Source: Bradyrhizobium nitroreducens
GTDB lineage: Bacteria; Pseudomonadota; Alphaproteobacteria; Rhizobiales; Xanthobacteraceae
Assembly: GCF_002776695.1 (NCBI RefSeq)
Contig: NZ_LFJC01000003.1
Location: forward strand, 6,679,984 to 6,743,983
Length of the DNA: 64,000 nt
Direction of reading: 5' to 3'
Part shown: positions 18,617-26,703 of the stretch, one piece after another
How the letters are laid out: the number at the start of each line of letters is the position of its first letter
How positions within the stretch are numbered: the first letter of the stretch is position 1
Notes under the pieces: model-generated
The model's database searches: none
The model's input: the letters and a program-made list of their open reading frames with translations, nothing else
Told to the model about the DNA's origin: nothing
Program-made: the position numbers and the translations under genes

Positions 18617-19824
18617 TGCAGAAGAGCGAGGCGCGGCCGCACGACCACGGCTTGCCGACGGCGCTCTACGTCATCTCGGGCGCAAGCTTTGCCGCGGCCC
18701 TGTCGGCGCGGGCGCTCGATCCGGTGCTGCCGCATGTCGCCGAGGATTTCGGCGTCAGCATCGCGACCGCCGCAGGCTTTGCCGCGGTGTTCGCCTTCAC
18801 CTTCTCGATCATCCAGCCGATCATCGGCGCTGCCGCCGATCTGTTCGGCAAGACGCGGCTGATGATCGGCTGCCTGGCGCTGCTCGGCCTCGCCAACATC
18901 CTCGGCGCATTTTCGACCTCGTTCTCGGTTCTGTTTGCGACCCGCATTCTCGCCGGCATCGGCTCGGGCGGCGTGTTTCCGGTGGCGCTCAGCCTGACCA
19001 GCGATCTCGTCGGCCCCGAGAAACGCCAGGTTGCGATCAGCCGCACGCTTGCCGGCGCCATGACGGGCAATCTGCTCGGTGCCTCGGCCTCCGGCCTGAT
19101 CGGCGATTTCCTCGGCTGGCGCGGCGTGCTGGCGGTGCTCGGCGGGCTGGTGATCATCGCATCGATCGCGGTCGCCGCCGGCTTTCGCGGCGCCAGGGTC
19201 AAGCATCCCCCGAAGACGAGCCTGTCGGCGCTGAGGGCGGGCTATCGCACCATCTTCACCAACCCGAACGCCTATGTCTGCTACTCCGCGGTGTTCATCG
19301 AAGGCTGCTGCGTGCTCGGCCTGTTTCCCTACATCGCCTCGTTCCTGTTCGAGCTCGGCCAGACATCGCTGTCGATCGCCGGCCTGGTCATTGCGGGTTT
19401 TGCGGTCGGCGGCCTGTTCTACACGCTGACGGTGGCGCGGCTGCTGCCGTGGCTCGGCGTCAAGGGCATGATGATCGTGGGCATGACGCTGGTTGCCTCG
19501 CAGCTCGTTGCCGTCGCGTTCGGGCCGCGCTGGGAGGTGCAGGCCCTCAATCTCATCGTGATGGGCTGGGGCTTCTACATCGCCCATGGCTGCCTGCAGG
19601 TCTTCGCCAGCGAGCTCTCGGTCGAAGCGCGCGCCACCGCGCTGTCGCTGCATTCGTTCTTCTTCTTCATGGGGCAGACCGTGGGGCCGCTCGCCTATGG
19701 TTTCGGGCTCCAGCATGCCGGCAAGATGCCGACCCTGGTCGCAAGCGCGGGGATCATGGTGGTACTCGGCTTTGTCTGCGCCCGGCTGCTGAAGCAGCGG
19801 GCTCCGGCTGACGCGCGGGCGTGA
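18616..19824 (+). CDS. MFS transporter, translationally coupled to kdsA
   Basis: The 402-residue protein has about 12 membrane helices in two halves, with the MFS loop motif between helices 2 and 3 (AAADLFGKTRLMIG). The N terminus is cytoplasmic. The substrate is unknown; the pattern is that of drug/arabinose-efflux-type (DHA1) exporters. Because its ATG overlaps the kdsA stop (TGATG), it is probably expressed with kdsA, though a link to KDO metabolism is not known. Confidence 0.9.
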   Translation: MQKSEARPHDHGLPTALYVISGASFAAALSARALDPVLPHVAEDFGVSIATAAGFAAVFAFTFSIIQPIIGAAADLFGKTRLMIGCLALLGLANILGAFSTSFSVLFATRILAGIGSGGVFPVALSLTSDLVGPEKRQVAISRTLAGAMTGNLLGASASGLIGDFLGWRGVLAVLGGLVIIASIAVAAGFRGARVKHPPKTSLSALRAGYRTIFTNPNAYVCYSAVFIEGCCVLGLFPYIASFLFELGQTSLSIAGLVIAGFAVGGLFYTLTVARLLPWLGVKGMMIVGMTLVASQLVAVAFGPRWEVQALNLIVMGWGFYIAHGCLQVFASELSVEARATALSLHSFFFFMGQTVGPLAYGFGLQHAGKMPTLVASAGIMVVLGFVCARLLKQRAPADARA

Positions 19825-19885
19825 TGGAACAGCAGGCGCCGGAAACTAAATCGGACGTCCTGCCTCGCACGTGCTAGAGCCGGGG

Positions 19886-20101
19886 ATGACAAAGTTTCTC
19901 ATCGCAGCGCTGCTCGCCATAAGTCCAGTCGCTGCACAGACGTCCGAAGCGCAACCCAAGCCATCGCTGACGGATCGCGAGCAGGTACAGGCAGATCGCG
20001 CTAAGGCGGCCGTCGAGGAAAGGAACGCGCCGACCGCGCGTCCATGGGACAGAGATGCCAGCGGCAAACGTCCCTGGGAAAAGTTGACCGCCCCCAAGTA
20101 G
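19886..20101 (+). CDS. Small exported protein of unknown function
   Basis: The 71-residue product has a short signal peptide (MTKFLIAALLAISPVAAQ) and a charged mature region ending in RPWDRDASGKRPWEKL with two related RPW(D/E) units. The ATG at 19886 was chosen because it starts the signal peptide. No family is recognised. Confidence 0.55.
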   Translation: MTKFLIAALLAISPVAAQTSEAQPKPSLTDREQVQADRAKAAVEERNAPTARPWDRDASGKRPWEKLTAPK

Positions 20102-20150
20102 CGCGGCGCGAGGCGAGACCCGGCATCGCGCTTCGCTGACCGCGCGACTG

Positions 20151-20257
20151 CTAGAGCTCTTTCGAGCGAAGTGGACACCGGTTCGCGTGAAGAAAACGCG
20201 TCAAAACAAGAATCTAGAGCTTCGGTTCTGATTCAATCAGAACCGAAGATGCTCTAG
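20151..20257 (+). repeat. Full-length 107-bp dispersed repeat (copy 1)
   Basis: The element runs from CTAGAGC to its inverse GCTCTAG and contains a perfect 14-bp hairpin arm pair (20220-20233 with 20235-20248, reading cttcggttctgatt and its complement). A copy at 50087-50193 has the same length and ends, lies in the opposite orientation, and differs at about four positions. The right end overlaps the stop codon of the MFS gene at 20254. Confidence 0.92.
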
Positions 20258-21456
20258 CGCTTCAGGGCGAAGGTGAGCAGGGCTGCCGCCCCAAGGGCCA
20301 CGCCGACGCCGAACACGCAGGCGTGCCACCCGAAGGCGTCGAACAGGCGCCCGAGCACCGCCGTGCCGACCAGCCCGCCGCAGAAATAGCACGCAAGATA
20401 GGTCCCGCTGGCGATGCCGCGGTTGTCGGCAGCCGCCTGTCCGACAAAGCCTGTCGCGGCGGCCTGCGCGAAAAATGTGCCGACGCCGACCAGAACCATA
20501 CCGGTGAGGACTTCGCTCAGATGTGGCATCAGCATCAAGGGCAGACCCAGGCCGGCGACGGCGAGCGCGCCCCAGATCGTCGGACGCGTTCCGAACCGCG
20601 CGGCCACCTTGCCAGCCAGAAGCGTCGTGACGACCGACGGCAGGAAGACGAAATAGACGAGGCCGAGATCCATCATGCCCAATGCCAGCGGCGGCCGCAC
20701 AAGCACGAAATTGACGAAAGTGAAGGTGCCGATGAAGGCGAACAGAATGCAGAAGCCGATGCCGAAGGCCGCGCACAGCCTCGGATTGCGCCAATGCGCG
20801 ATCATGGCCTTGAGCGGTGAAGCGGCCGGCATCATCGTATGCATCGGCTGCACGCGTCGAATCGTGAAATAGACCAGCACAGCGCCGACGAGGTTGAGGG
20901 CCGCGAACAGATAGAAATTCCAGGCAAGACCTAGTCCGTCGGCGACGGCGGCCGAGATCAGCCGTCCCACGAGATTGCTCGCGACATTACCGGTGATGTA
21001 GGCGGCAAAGGCGCCGCCGGCGTCAATCGCGCTGCATTGCTCGCCGAGATAGGCGAGGGTGAGCGCGAAGGCGGACGCCATGCACAGGCCCTGCGCGATC
21101 CGCAAGACGGTGAAGACGGCAAGATTCGGTGCCGAGGCCAGCAGGCTGGTGGGGATCGCCAGCAGTGCCAGGCTGAGCAGGATGCCGGTCCGCCGGTTGA
21201 TGTGCGGGCTGAGAAAGCCGACGACGAGGCTGGCTGCGGCCATGCCGAAGGTGCTGGCGTTGACGGCAAAGCCCATCGCGGCGGGCGTGACGTCGTAATG
21301 GCGCGCGAGCGTGGGCAGGATCGCCTGCGTCGCGAAGAGATCGACGACGGTCAGGAATGCGGTGAGGCCGATCACGAGCGAGCGCAGTGCCAGACCCGGC
21401 GAGTGCGCGTCCAGCGCCATCGCGGCCGGTTTGATCGACGCGGAAAGATCGGTCAT
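20254..21456 (-). CDS. MFS transporter, AraJ/YnfM-like
   Basis: The 400-residue protein has about 12 membrane helices and the helix 2-3 loop motif (LSPHINRRTGILLS). Its DHA1-like sequence suggests efflux of small molecules. The last codon pair and TAG stop fall in the end of the dispersed 107-bp repeat, so the C terminus has probably been set by repeat insertion. The next gene upstream is a cupin on the same strand, separated by a palindromic repeat. Confidence 0.9.
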   Translation of the reverse strand: MTDLSASIKPAAMALDAHSPGLALRSLVIGLTAFLTVVDLFATQAILPTLARHYDVTPAAMGFAVNASTFGMAAASLVVGFLSPHINRRTGILLSLALLAIPTSLLASAPNLAVFTVLRIAQGLCMASAFALTLAYLGEQCSAIDAGGAFAAYITGNVASNLVGRLISAAVADGLGLAWNFYLFAALNLVGAVLVYFTIRRVQPMHTMMPAASPLKAMIAHWRNPRLCAAFGIGFCILFAFIGTFTFVNFVLVRPPLALGMMDLGLVYFVFLPSVVTTLLAGKVAARFGTRPTIWGALAVAGLGLPLMLMPHLSEVLTGMVLVGVGTFFAQAAATGFVGQAAADNRGIASGTYLACYFCGGLVGTAVLGRLFDAFGWHACVFGVGVALGAAALLTFALKR

Positions 21457-21476
21457 GGCACGATTTCTCTCGACTT

Positions 21477-21575
21477 GTCATTCCGGGCTGGTGCGAACGG
21501 GACGTGCAAAGCGCGGGCCGGCGCACCAGACCCGGAATCTCGAGATTCCGGGTTCGCTGCGCGCTCCGGAATGAC
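21477..21575. repeat. Palindromic intergenic repeat, family B (copy 1)
   Basis: The element begins GTCATTCCGGG and ends CCGGAATGAC, with a perfect 22-base palindrome in its middle (21531-21552, centred on CTCGAG). A related element is at 37304-37404. Such repeats recur between genes in Bradyrhizobium-type genomes. Confidence 0.88.
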
Positions 21576-21591
21576 GGAGCATTAAAAGCCG

Positions 21592-22074
21592 TTACATGTG
21601 GTGATCGTTGGGATCCTTGCGGACGTCGCCGACGTAGAGAATGACGGTCTCCTTGCCGAGATTCTTCCACCAATGCGAGGTGCCGTTGACCTCGGGACGG
21701 ATGTCGCCGGCCTTGTGCACGATCGGATCGACGCAGTTGGAGGCGTATTCGACGATCTCGCCCTGCTGCACGAAGATCAACGCGGGACGGTCGTCGTGGC
21801 TGTGCCAGGGCACGATGCCGCCGGGCTCGATGGTCAGCTTGCGAAAGCGCAGCTCGCGCCCCTCGATATGGGCCGGCTGCTTGCCGAGGTCGATCGCACC
21901 GAGCGTGACATCGGTAACGCCGACGGGCTTGTAGTCGACCATCTGCTGGGCGTTGGGCTTGATCTTGCCGGCCGGACATTCGCCGGCAACGACGGGCTGC
22001 GCCGAGAGCGTGAGGGCGCCGGCGATGGCAAGGCCGGGCCAGATCAGACGGAACGAGGGATGGCTCTGGGACAT
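21592..22074 (-). CDS. Exported single-domain cupin protein
   Basis: The 160-residue protein has a signal peptide (about residues 1-30) and a cupin barrel with the metal-binding motif (IVPWHSHDDRPALIFVQQGE) and a second His-containing motif (GTSHWWKNLG). Two Cys (GECP and SNC) could form a disulfide in the periplasm. The function is not known; cupins of this size often bind a metal and a small ligand. Confidence 0.85.
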   Translation of the reverse strand: MSQSHPSFRLIWPGLAIAGALTLSAQPVVAGECPAGKIKPNAQQMVDYKPVGVTDVTLGAIDLGKQPAHIEGRELRFRKLTIEPGGIVPWHSHDDRPALIFVQQGEIVEYASNCVDPIVHKAGDIRPEVNGTSHWWKNLGKETVILYVGDVRKDPNDHHM

Positions 22075-22313
22075 GGGGAGGTCTCCTGTGTTGGCCGCAA
22101 CCGCGCTGGTCGCCGGCTATGACGGGAGCTTCATCGAGATCGCGTCCATCCTGAAATGCCGGCTTGCTCTCGATGCGATAGCGGTGCGCTATCTCGATGC
22201 GCGGTGGCTATCGATCCGATTGGGCAACGGCATTTCCGCTTTCGCGGCATTCGGCGTCCGATGACAGGGCGCCCGATTGGCGGGCGTCGACGTCAATCCC
22301 GAGGAGCACCCCC

Positions 22314-22598
22314 ATGCCGAAATTGTCCAAGACTCTGATCGCCACCGCCGCTTTTGCGGTCATCGCCACTTCCGCGTTCTCGGAGGCCGCCTGGGACTTC
22401 AAGGCCGGCATGGCCTATTTCTATGGTGGCCCCGGCAAGATGTCGGCGATGGCGATGGCCCCGGCCGAGAAGAACCACGAGGCCATGATGAAGAACGCCA
22501 AGAAGGTGCCCGACAACACCGTCTTCTTCATGAGCAACGGATCGCTGTACTCCACCTCGGGACGGCTCGATCCGACCGGAAATTTCTACGTGAACTGA
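22314..22598 (+). CDS. Small exported protein of unknown function
   Basis: The 94-residue protein has a signal peptide (MPKLSKTLIATAAFAVIATSAFS) and a mature part rich in Met and Lys (KMSAMAMAPAEKNHEAMMKN), ending FFMSNGSLYSTSGRLDPTGNF. A GAGGAG ribosome-binding site precedes the ATG. I do not recognise a named family; Met-rich composition might suggest metal binding but this is weak. Confidence 0.75.
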   Translation: MPKLSKTLIATAAFAVIATSAFSEAAWDFKAGMAYFYGGPGKMSAMAMAPAEKNHEAMMKNAKKVPDNTVFFMSNGSLYSTSGRLDPTGNFYVN

Positions 22599-22614
22599 AC
22601 GGGGCCTGGCATCG

Positions 22615-22637
22615 CGGCCGCCCCTTGCGGGCGGCCG
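22615..22637 (+). terminator. Hairpin after the small exported protein gene
   Basis: A perfect 9-bp stem (CGGCCGCCC with GGGCGGCCG, loop of five) lies 16 bases after the stop codon. The T-run that follows is poor, so it may act as a 3' stabilising hairpin. Confidence 0.55.
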
Positions 22638-22681
22638 AACCGGGAATCTAATATTCGCCTTGGAGAATGCCGGAGCAGAAG

Positions 22682-23398
22682 ATGACATCTCTCTCGCCTG
22701 CCGATGCCGAACAGCTCAGGCTTGCCTTCCAGCGCTGCCGCGACATGGACGGCACGCTGAACGAGCAGCTCCGTGCCTATGCCGATGCCAGCCGTGCGGT
22801 GTTTCCGGCCTATGGCGAGGCCGTCGATCGCCTGGTGGCGAGATTGGGCGGTAACGGCGGCGGCGAGACCGCGCCGCGCCCGGGCGATGCGATGCCGCCA
22901 TTCATGCTGCCGGACGAGGGCGGGCGTCTCGTCACGCTGCCGTCGCTCCTGGAGCGCGGTCCGCTCGCCGTGATGTTCTTCCGCGGCCATTGGTGTCCCT
23001 ATTGCCGGCTCAACGTCCGCGCCGTGGTCCAGGCGCTCGACCGCATCAGGGCGATCGGGGCGCAGGTCGTCGCGGTGATGCCGGAGACACAGGAATACAC
23101 TGGACGCCTCAAGGCCGAGTCCAGCGCACCGTTTCCAATCCTGACCGACCTCGACAACGGCTATGCGCTGTCGCTCAATCTCGCGATCTGGCTCGGCACC
23201 GAGATCCAGCGCCTGCTGTCCTACCAGGATATGACAAAATTCCACGGCAATGACGGCTGGATGCTGCCAATCCCGGCGGTGTTCGTGGTCGGCCGCGACG
23301 GCATCGTGAAAGCGCGCTTCGTCGACCCCGATTTCCGCAAGCGCATGGAGATCGACGATCTGCTCGCGGCACTGGAGAGCGCGAGCCGGGAGAACTAG
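22682..23398 (+). CDS. AhpC/TSA-type peroxiredoxin-like protein
   Basis: The 238-residue protein has an N-terminal helical part and a thioredoxin-fold AhpC/TSA domain from about residue 65 with the active-site segment FFRGHWCPYCRLNV, which carries a CXXC pair rather than a single peroxidatic Cys. It probably reduces peroxides or disulfides in the cytosol. The ATG at 22682 has a GGAG site at good spacing; the ATG at 22667 would be too close to its upstream GGAG. Confidence 0.85.
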   Translation: MTSLSPADAEQLRLAFQRCRDMDGTLNEQLRAYADASRAVFPAYGEAVDRLVARLGGNGGGETAPRPGDAMPPFMLPDEGGRLVTLPSLLERGPLAVMFFRGHWCPYCRLNVRAVVQALDRIRAIGAQVVAVMPETQEYTGRLKAESSAPFPILTDLDNGYALSLNLAIWLGTEIQRLLSYQDMTKFHGNDGWMLPIPAVFVVGRDGIVKARFVDPDFRKRMEIDDLLAALESASREN

Positions 23399-23412
23399 CC
23401 GCGCACACTCTT

Positions 23413-23570
23413 TACCCTCTCCCCTTGGGGAGAGGGTGGCTCGGCGCGAAGCGGCGAGACGGGTGAGGGGTTTCTCTCCGCATGTGCCGTCGCTCGCGGA
23501 GACATACCCCTCACCCAAGCGAGTCTGCGTCTACCGGCGTCGCTGCCCTCTCCCACAAGGGGAGAGGGCA
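23413..23570. repeat. Palindromic intergenic repeat, family C
   Basis: The element has CCCTCTCCCCTTGGGGAGAGGG at its left end and a related CCCTCTCCCACAAGGGGAGAG at its right end, with TGGCTCGGCGCGAAGCGGCGAGACGGGTGAGGGG-type sequence between, here summarised as several inverted parts. It occupies nearly the whole gap between the peroxiredoxin and LysR genes. Confidence 0.82.
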
Positions 23571-23604
23571 CAGCAACACGCGTCTCACCTGGTGCAACGC
23601 TCCA

Positions 23605-24486
23605 CTACCCCGCGATCTTGCGCCAGTCGGCGCCGCGCAGCATGCGCATCACGGCATTGGCGACTGCCGTTCGCTGCCGGCCGGCCACGCCGTAAAGGCT
23701 GACGGTGCGGCGGGCATCCAGCCCGGCGACGGTGGCGCGCGTCAGCGTGTCCGGCAAAGGCGAGGTGTGCGGCACCATGGCAACGCCGATGTCGGCTTCG
23801 ACCAGCTCGATCAGGTCGCGCTCGCTCGAGATCTCGTGGCCATGCTCGATGCCGTGCTCGCGCAGGCTCGCGGAGATGCGGCGCGCGTGCTCGCAGAAGG
23901 TCCGGCTCAGCAATTGCTCGGAGCGCAGATCCTCCAGCTCGATGCTGCTGCGGCCCGCCAGCCGGTGTCCGTCGCCAACGACGAGCTCGAAGCTCTCCGT
24001 GAACAGCGGCCAGACGTCGAGCCGGTCCCAGGCCTCGTCGATCTCGGCGGCGATGCCGAGCTCGGCCTCGCCCTTCTTGAGGAAATCGCCGACCTCGCGG
24101 GCCGTCCCGCGCAGGAAGCGCAGCTCGAGCCGGTTGAACTGCCGCCTGATCTCGTTGAGATGGGGAATCAGCAATGCCAGATCGATCGAATGCGTCAGCG
24201 CGATACGCAGCGCGCCGACCTCGCCGCTCTTGAACGAGGAGGCGAGCGAGCGCGCGCCGGCTGCGGCGTCATAGCACTGCTTCAGCAGCGGATGCATGCG
24301 CTGGCCGAGCTCGGTCAGTTGCGCCGCCGGTCGCTCGCGGCGAAACAGGTCGCCACCAAGCTCGGCCTCCAGCTGCTTGATCGCGCGCGTCAGCGAAGGC
24401 TGCGTGACGTTGCACTCCTCCGCCGCGCGCGTGAAATTGAGCAGCTGCGCGACTGCGAGGAAATAGCGGACCTGATGCATTTCCAT
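23605..24486 (-). CDS. LysR-family transcriptional regulator
   Basis: The 293-residue protein has an N-terminal winged helix-turn-helix (MHQVRYFLAVAQLLNFTRAA through QPSLTRAIKQLEAELGG) and a periplasmic-binding-fold effector domain. The ATG at 24486 is the family start. It is divergent from the 3-hydroxybutyrate dehydrogenase gene and separated from it by 177 bases, the usual arrangement for a LysR regulator and its target, so it may control ketone-body or polyhydroxybutyrate use. Confidence 0.92.
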   Translation of the reverse strand: MEMHQVRYFLAVAQLLNFTRAAEECNVTQPSLTRAIKQLEAELGGDLFRRERPAAQLTELGQRMHPLLKQCYDAAAGARSLASSFKSGEVGALRIALTHSIDLALLIPHLNEIRRQFNRLELRFLRGTAREVGDFLKKGEAELGIAAEIDEAWDRLDVWPLFTESFELVVGDGHRLAGRSSIELEDLRSEQLLSRTFCEHARRISASLREHGIEHGHEISSERDLIELVEADIGVAMVPHTSPLPDTLTRATVAGLDARRTVSLYGVAGRQRTAVANAVMRMLRGADWRKIAG

Positions 24487-24663
24487 GAATCGGCTCCCAG
24501 CAAGACGGCGCGACCTTATCCGATCGGGCCGTCGAATGACATCCCAGCCGCAATAGCGCGCGCCTATGGATTCGGAAGCCAGCCGGTATTTCCGTTCGGG
24601 CGACCGATCTTCCAGGGTCTTGCGAAGGCTGGGAGCCCAGTCATCGCCAATGGAGGTCGTGTC

Positions 24664-25488
24664 ATGAACATACCGCTGAAGCCGCAGACGTCTCAGCCGG
24701 CACGCGCGCTGGCCGGCAAGGTGGCGCTGGTCACGGGATCGACCAGCGGTATCGGTCTCGGCATCGCGCGTGCGCTGGCGGCGGCCGGCGCCGACGTGGT
24801 GCTGAACGGCCTCGGCGTCGCCGCCGAGATCGGCAAGGTACGCGAGCAGATCGTCGCCGAGTTCGGCGTCAAGGCGAGCTATTCGCCGGCGGATATGACG
24901 AGGCCCAAGTCGATCGCCGAGATGATCGCGGCGACCATCGCCGAGTCCGGCCGGCTCGACATCCTCGTCAACAATGCCGGCATCCAGCATGTCGCGCCGC
25001 TCGAGCAGTTTCCGGTCGAGAAATGGGATCAGATCCTCGCCATCAACCTGACCTCGGCCTTCCACACGACGCGGCTCGCGCTGCCGGCGATGCGGCAGAG
25101 CGGTTTTGGGCGGATCATCAACATCGCCTCGGCGCACGGCCTGGTCGGCTCGCCGTTCAAGGCAGCCTATGTCGCAGCCAAGCACGGCATCGTCGGTCTG
25201 ACCAAAGTCACGGCGCTGGAGACTGCGGAGGAGGGCATCACCTGCAACGCGGTCTGTCCCGGCTACGTCTCTACGCCGCTGGTCGAAGCGCAGATCGACG
25301 GGCAGGCCAAGGCGCACGGCATTTCCCGCGACCAGGTCATTCGTGACGTGCTGCTGGCGCAGCAGCCGAACAAGCGCTTTGCAACGGTCGAGGAACTCGG
25401 TGCGCTGACGGTGTTCCTGTCGACGGACGCGGCCGCGTCGATCACCGGGATCGCGCTTCCCGTCGATGGCGGCTGGACGGCGCATTGA
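24664..25488 (+). CDS. bdhA: 3-hydroxybutyrate dehydrogenase (short-chain dehydrogenase)
   Basis: The 274-residue SDR protein has the cofactor loop TGSTSGIGLGIA, the NNAG motif (LVNNAGIQHV), the catalytic Ser and Tyr-Lys (SAHGLVGS, AYVAAKHGIVG) and the substrate-side IQHVAPLEQFP segment of D-3-hydroxybutyrate dehydrogenases. It oxidises 3-hydroxybutyrate to acetoacetate with NAD, a step in use of polyhydroxybutyrate. The patatin gene begins one base after its stop. Confidence 0.9.
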   Translation: MNIPLKPQTSQPARALAGKVALVTGSTSGIGLGIARALAAAGADVVLNGLGVAAEIGKVREQIVAEFGVKASYSPADMTRPKSIAEMIAATIAESGRLDILVNNAGIQHVAPLEQFPVEKWDQILAINLTSAFHTTRLALPAMRQSGFGRIINIASAHGLVGSPFKAAYVAAKHGIVGLTKVTALETAEEGITCNAVCPGYVSTPLVEAQIDGQAKAHGISRDQVIRDVLLAQQPNKRFATVEELGALTVFLSTDAAASITGIALPVDGGWTAH

Positions 25489-25489
25489 C

Positions 25490-26686
25490 ATGAGCCGGCG
25501 CAACAAGTCGAATATTCGACCAATGCAGGAGCCTGACATGAACGGCAGACACGACAAAACACCGGGCAAGGGTCACGACCTGCCGGGTCAGGTCGTTCTC
25601 GTGCTTCAGGGCGGCGGCGCGCTCGGTTCCTATCAGGCCGGCGTCTACCAGGCCCTGCACGAGGCCGGCATCGAGCCGGATTGGGTCATCGGTACCTCGA
25701 TCGGCGCCATCAACGCGAGCCTGATCGCCGGCAATCCGCGGGAGCATCGACTTGCGCGCCTGAGGGAATTCTGGAAGCGGATGGAGCAGAAGCCGGTTTG
25801 GGACTGGCGATCCGCGTTTCCCGGCTTCAACGAGAAGCTGGCCTATTGGTCGACCGTCACGCACGGCATTCCCGGTTTCTTCCGGCCCAATCCGCTGGCA
25901 CATGCCGGCGATTCCTATCCGCTCGGCGCCGACAACGCGGGCTATTATTCGACCGCGCCGCTGGAGAAGACGCTGAGCGAGCTGGTCGATTTCGATCTCG
26001 CCAATCGTTGCGCGCCGCGTCTGACGGTCGGTGCGGCGCACGTCGGCACCAGCCAGATGCGCTATTTCGACAGCCGTGACGGCGAACTGACGGTGAAGCA
26101 TGTGATGGCTTCGGGCGCGCTGCCGCCGGCCTTCCCGGCGGTGCGCATCGACGGCGAACTCTATTGGGATGGAGGCATCCTGTCGAACACGCCGACCGAG
26201 GCGGTGTTCGACGACAATCCGCGACGGGATTCGCTGATCTTCTCCGTGCATTTGTGGAATCCCGTCGGCGCCGAGCCGACGACGATGGCGGAGGTGCTGA
26301 ACCGCCACAAGGACGTGCAGTATTCCAGCCGCATTTCGAGCCAGATCGCACGCCAGCAGCAGGCCCACCGCCTGCGCCATGTCATCAACCAGCTCGCAGC
26401 GCGGCTTCCGGAGGCCGAGCGTAACGATCCCGCGGTGAGGGAGTTGACGAGCTACGGCTGTCCGACCCGCATGCATGTGGTGCGGCTGCTGGCGCCGCAG
26501 CTGGAGCTTGAGACCCACACCAAGGATATCGACTTCAGTCCGTCGGGGATCACGCGGCGCTGGCACGCTGGTTACGCTCACACAAAGTCGGTGCTTACGC
26601 GCAAGCCGTGGGTCGGCGAGTTTGATCCGCTGGCCGGCGTGGTGCTGCACGAGCATACGGACGAGATGCCCATGGCAGCGGAATAG
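25490..26686 (+). CDS. Patatin-like phospholipase with a C-terminal DUF3734-type domain
   Basis: The 398-residue protein has the patatin oxyanion loop (LQGGGALGSYQAG), the Ser nucleophile in GTSIGA and the catalytic Asp in WDGGILSN. After about residue 230 it carries an extra domain typical of patatins found next to bdhA. It should hydrolyse acyl esters; linkage with bdhA suggests a role around polyhydroxybutyrate granules or lipid turnover. Further in-frame ATGs (25523 and 25538) are alternatives, as the first 20 residues are poorly conserved. Confidence 0.9.
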   Translation: MSRRNKSNIRPMQEPDMNGRHDKTPGKGHDLPGQVVLVLQGGGALGSYQAGVYQALHEAGIEPDWVIGTSIGAINASLIAGNPREHRLARLREFWKRMEQKPVWDWRSAFPGFNEKLAYWSTVTHGIPGFFRPNPLAHAGDSYPLGADNAGYYSTAPLEKTLSELVDFDLANRCAPRLTVGAAHVGTSQMRYFDSRDGELTVKHVMASGALPPAFPAVRIDGELYWDGGILSNTPTEAVFDDNPRRDSLIFSVHLWNPVGAEPTTMAEVLNRHKDVQYSSRISSQIARQQQAHRLRHVINQLAARLPEAERNDPAVRELTSYGCPTRMHVVRLLAPQLELETHTKDIDFSPSGITRRWHAGYAHTKSVLTRKPWVGEFDPLAGVVLHEHTDEMPMAAE

Positions 26687-26703
26687 AGCCGCTCATCATC
26701 GAA

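Noticed and set aside
18301-19716. A 471-codon frame opposite the MFS gene after kdsA
   Set aside because: Composition rich in His, Gln, Arg and Glu is that of a reverse-strand shadow; it crosses two genes.
23413-23570. CRISPR array
   Set aside because: The repeated parts are inverted and only two in number, with no regular spacers; it is a palindromic intergenic element.
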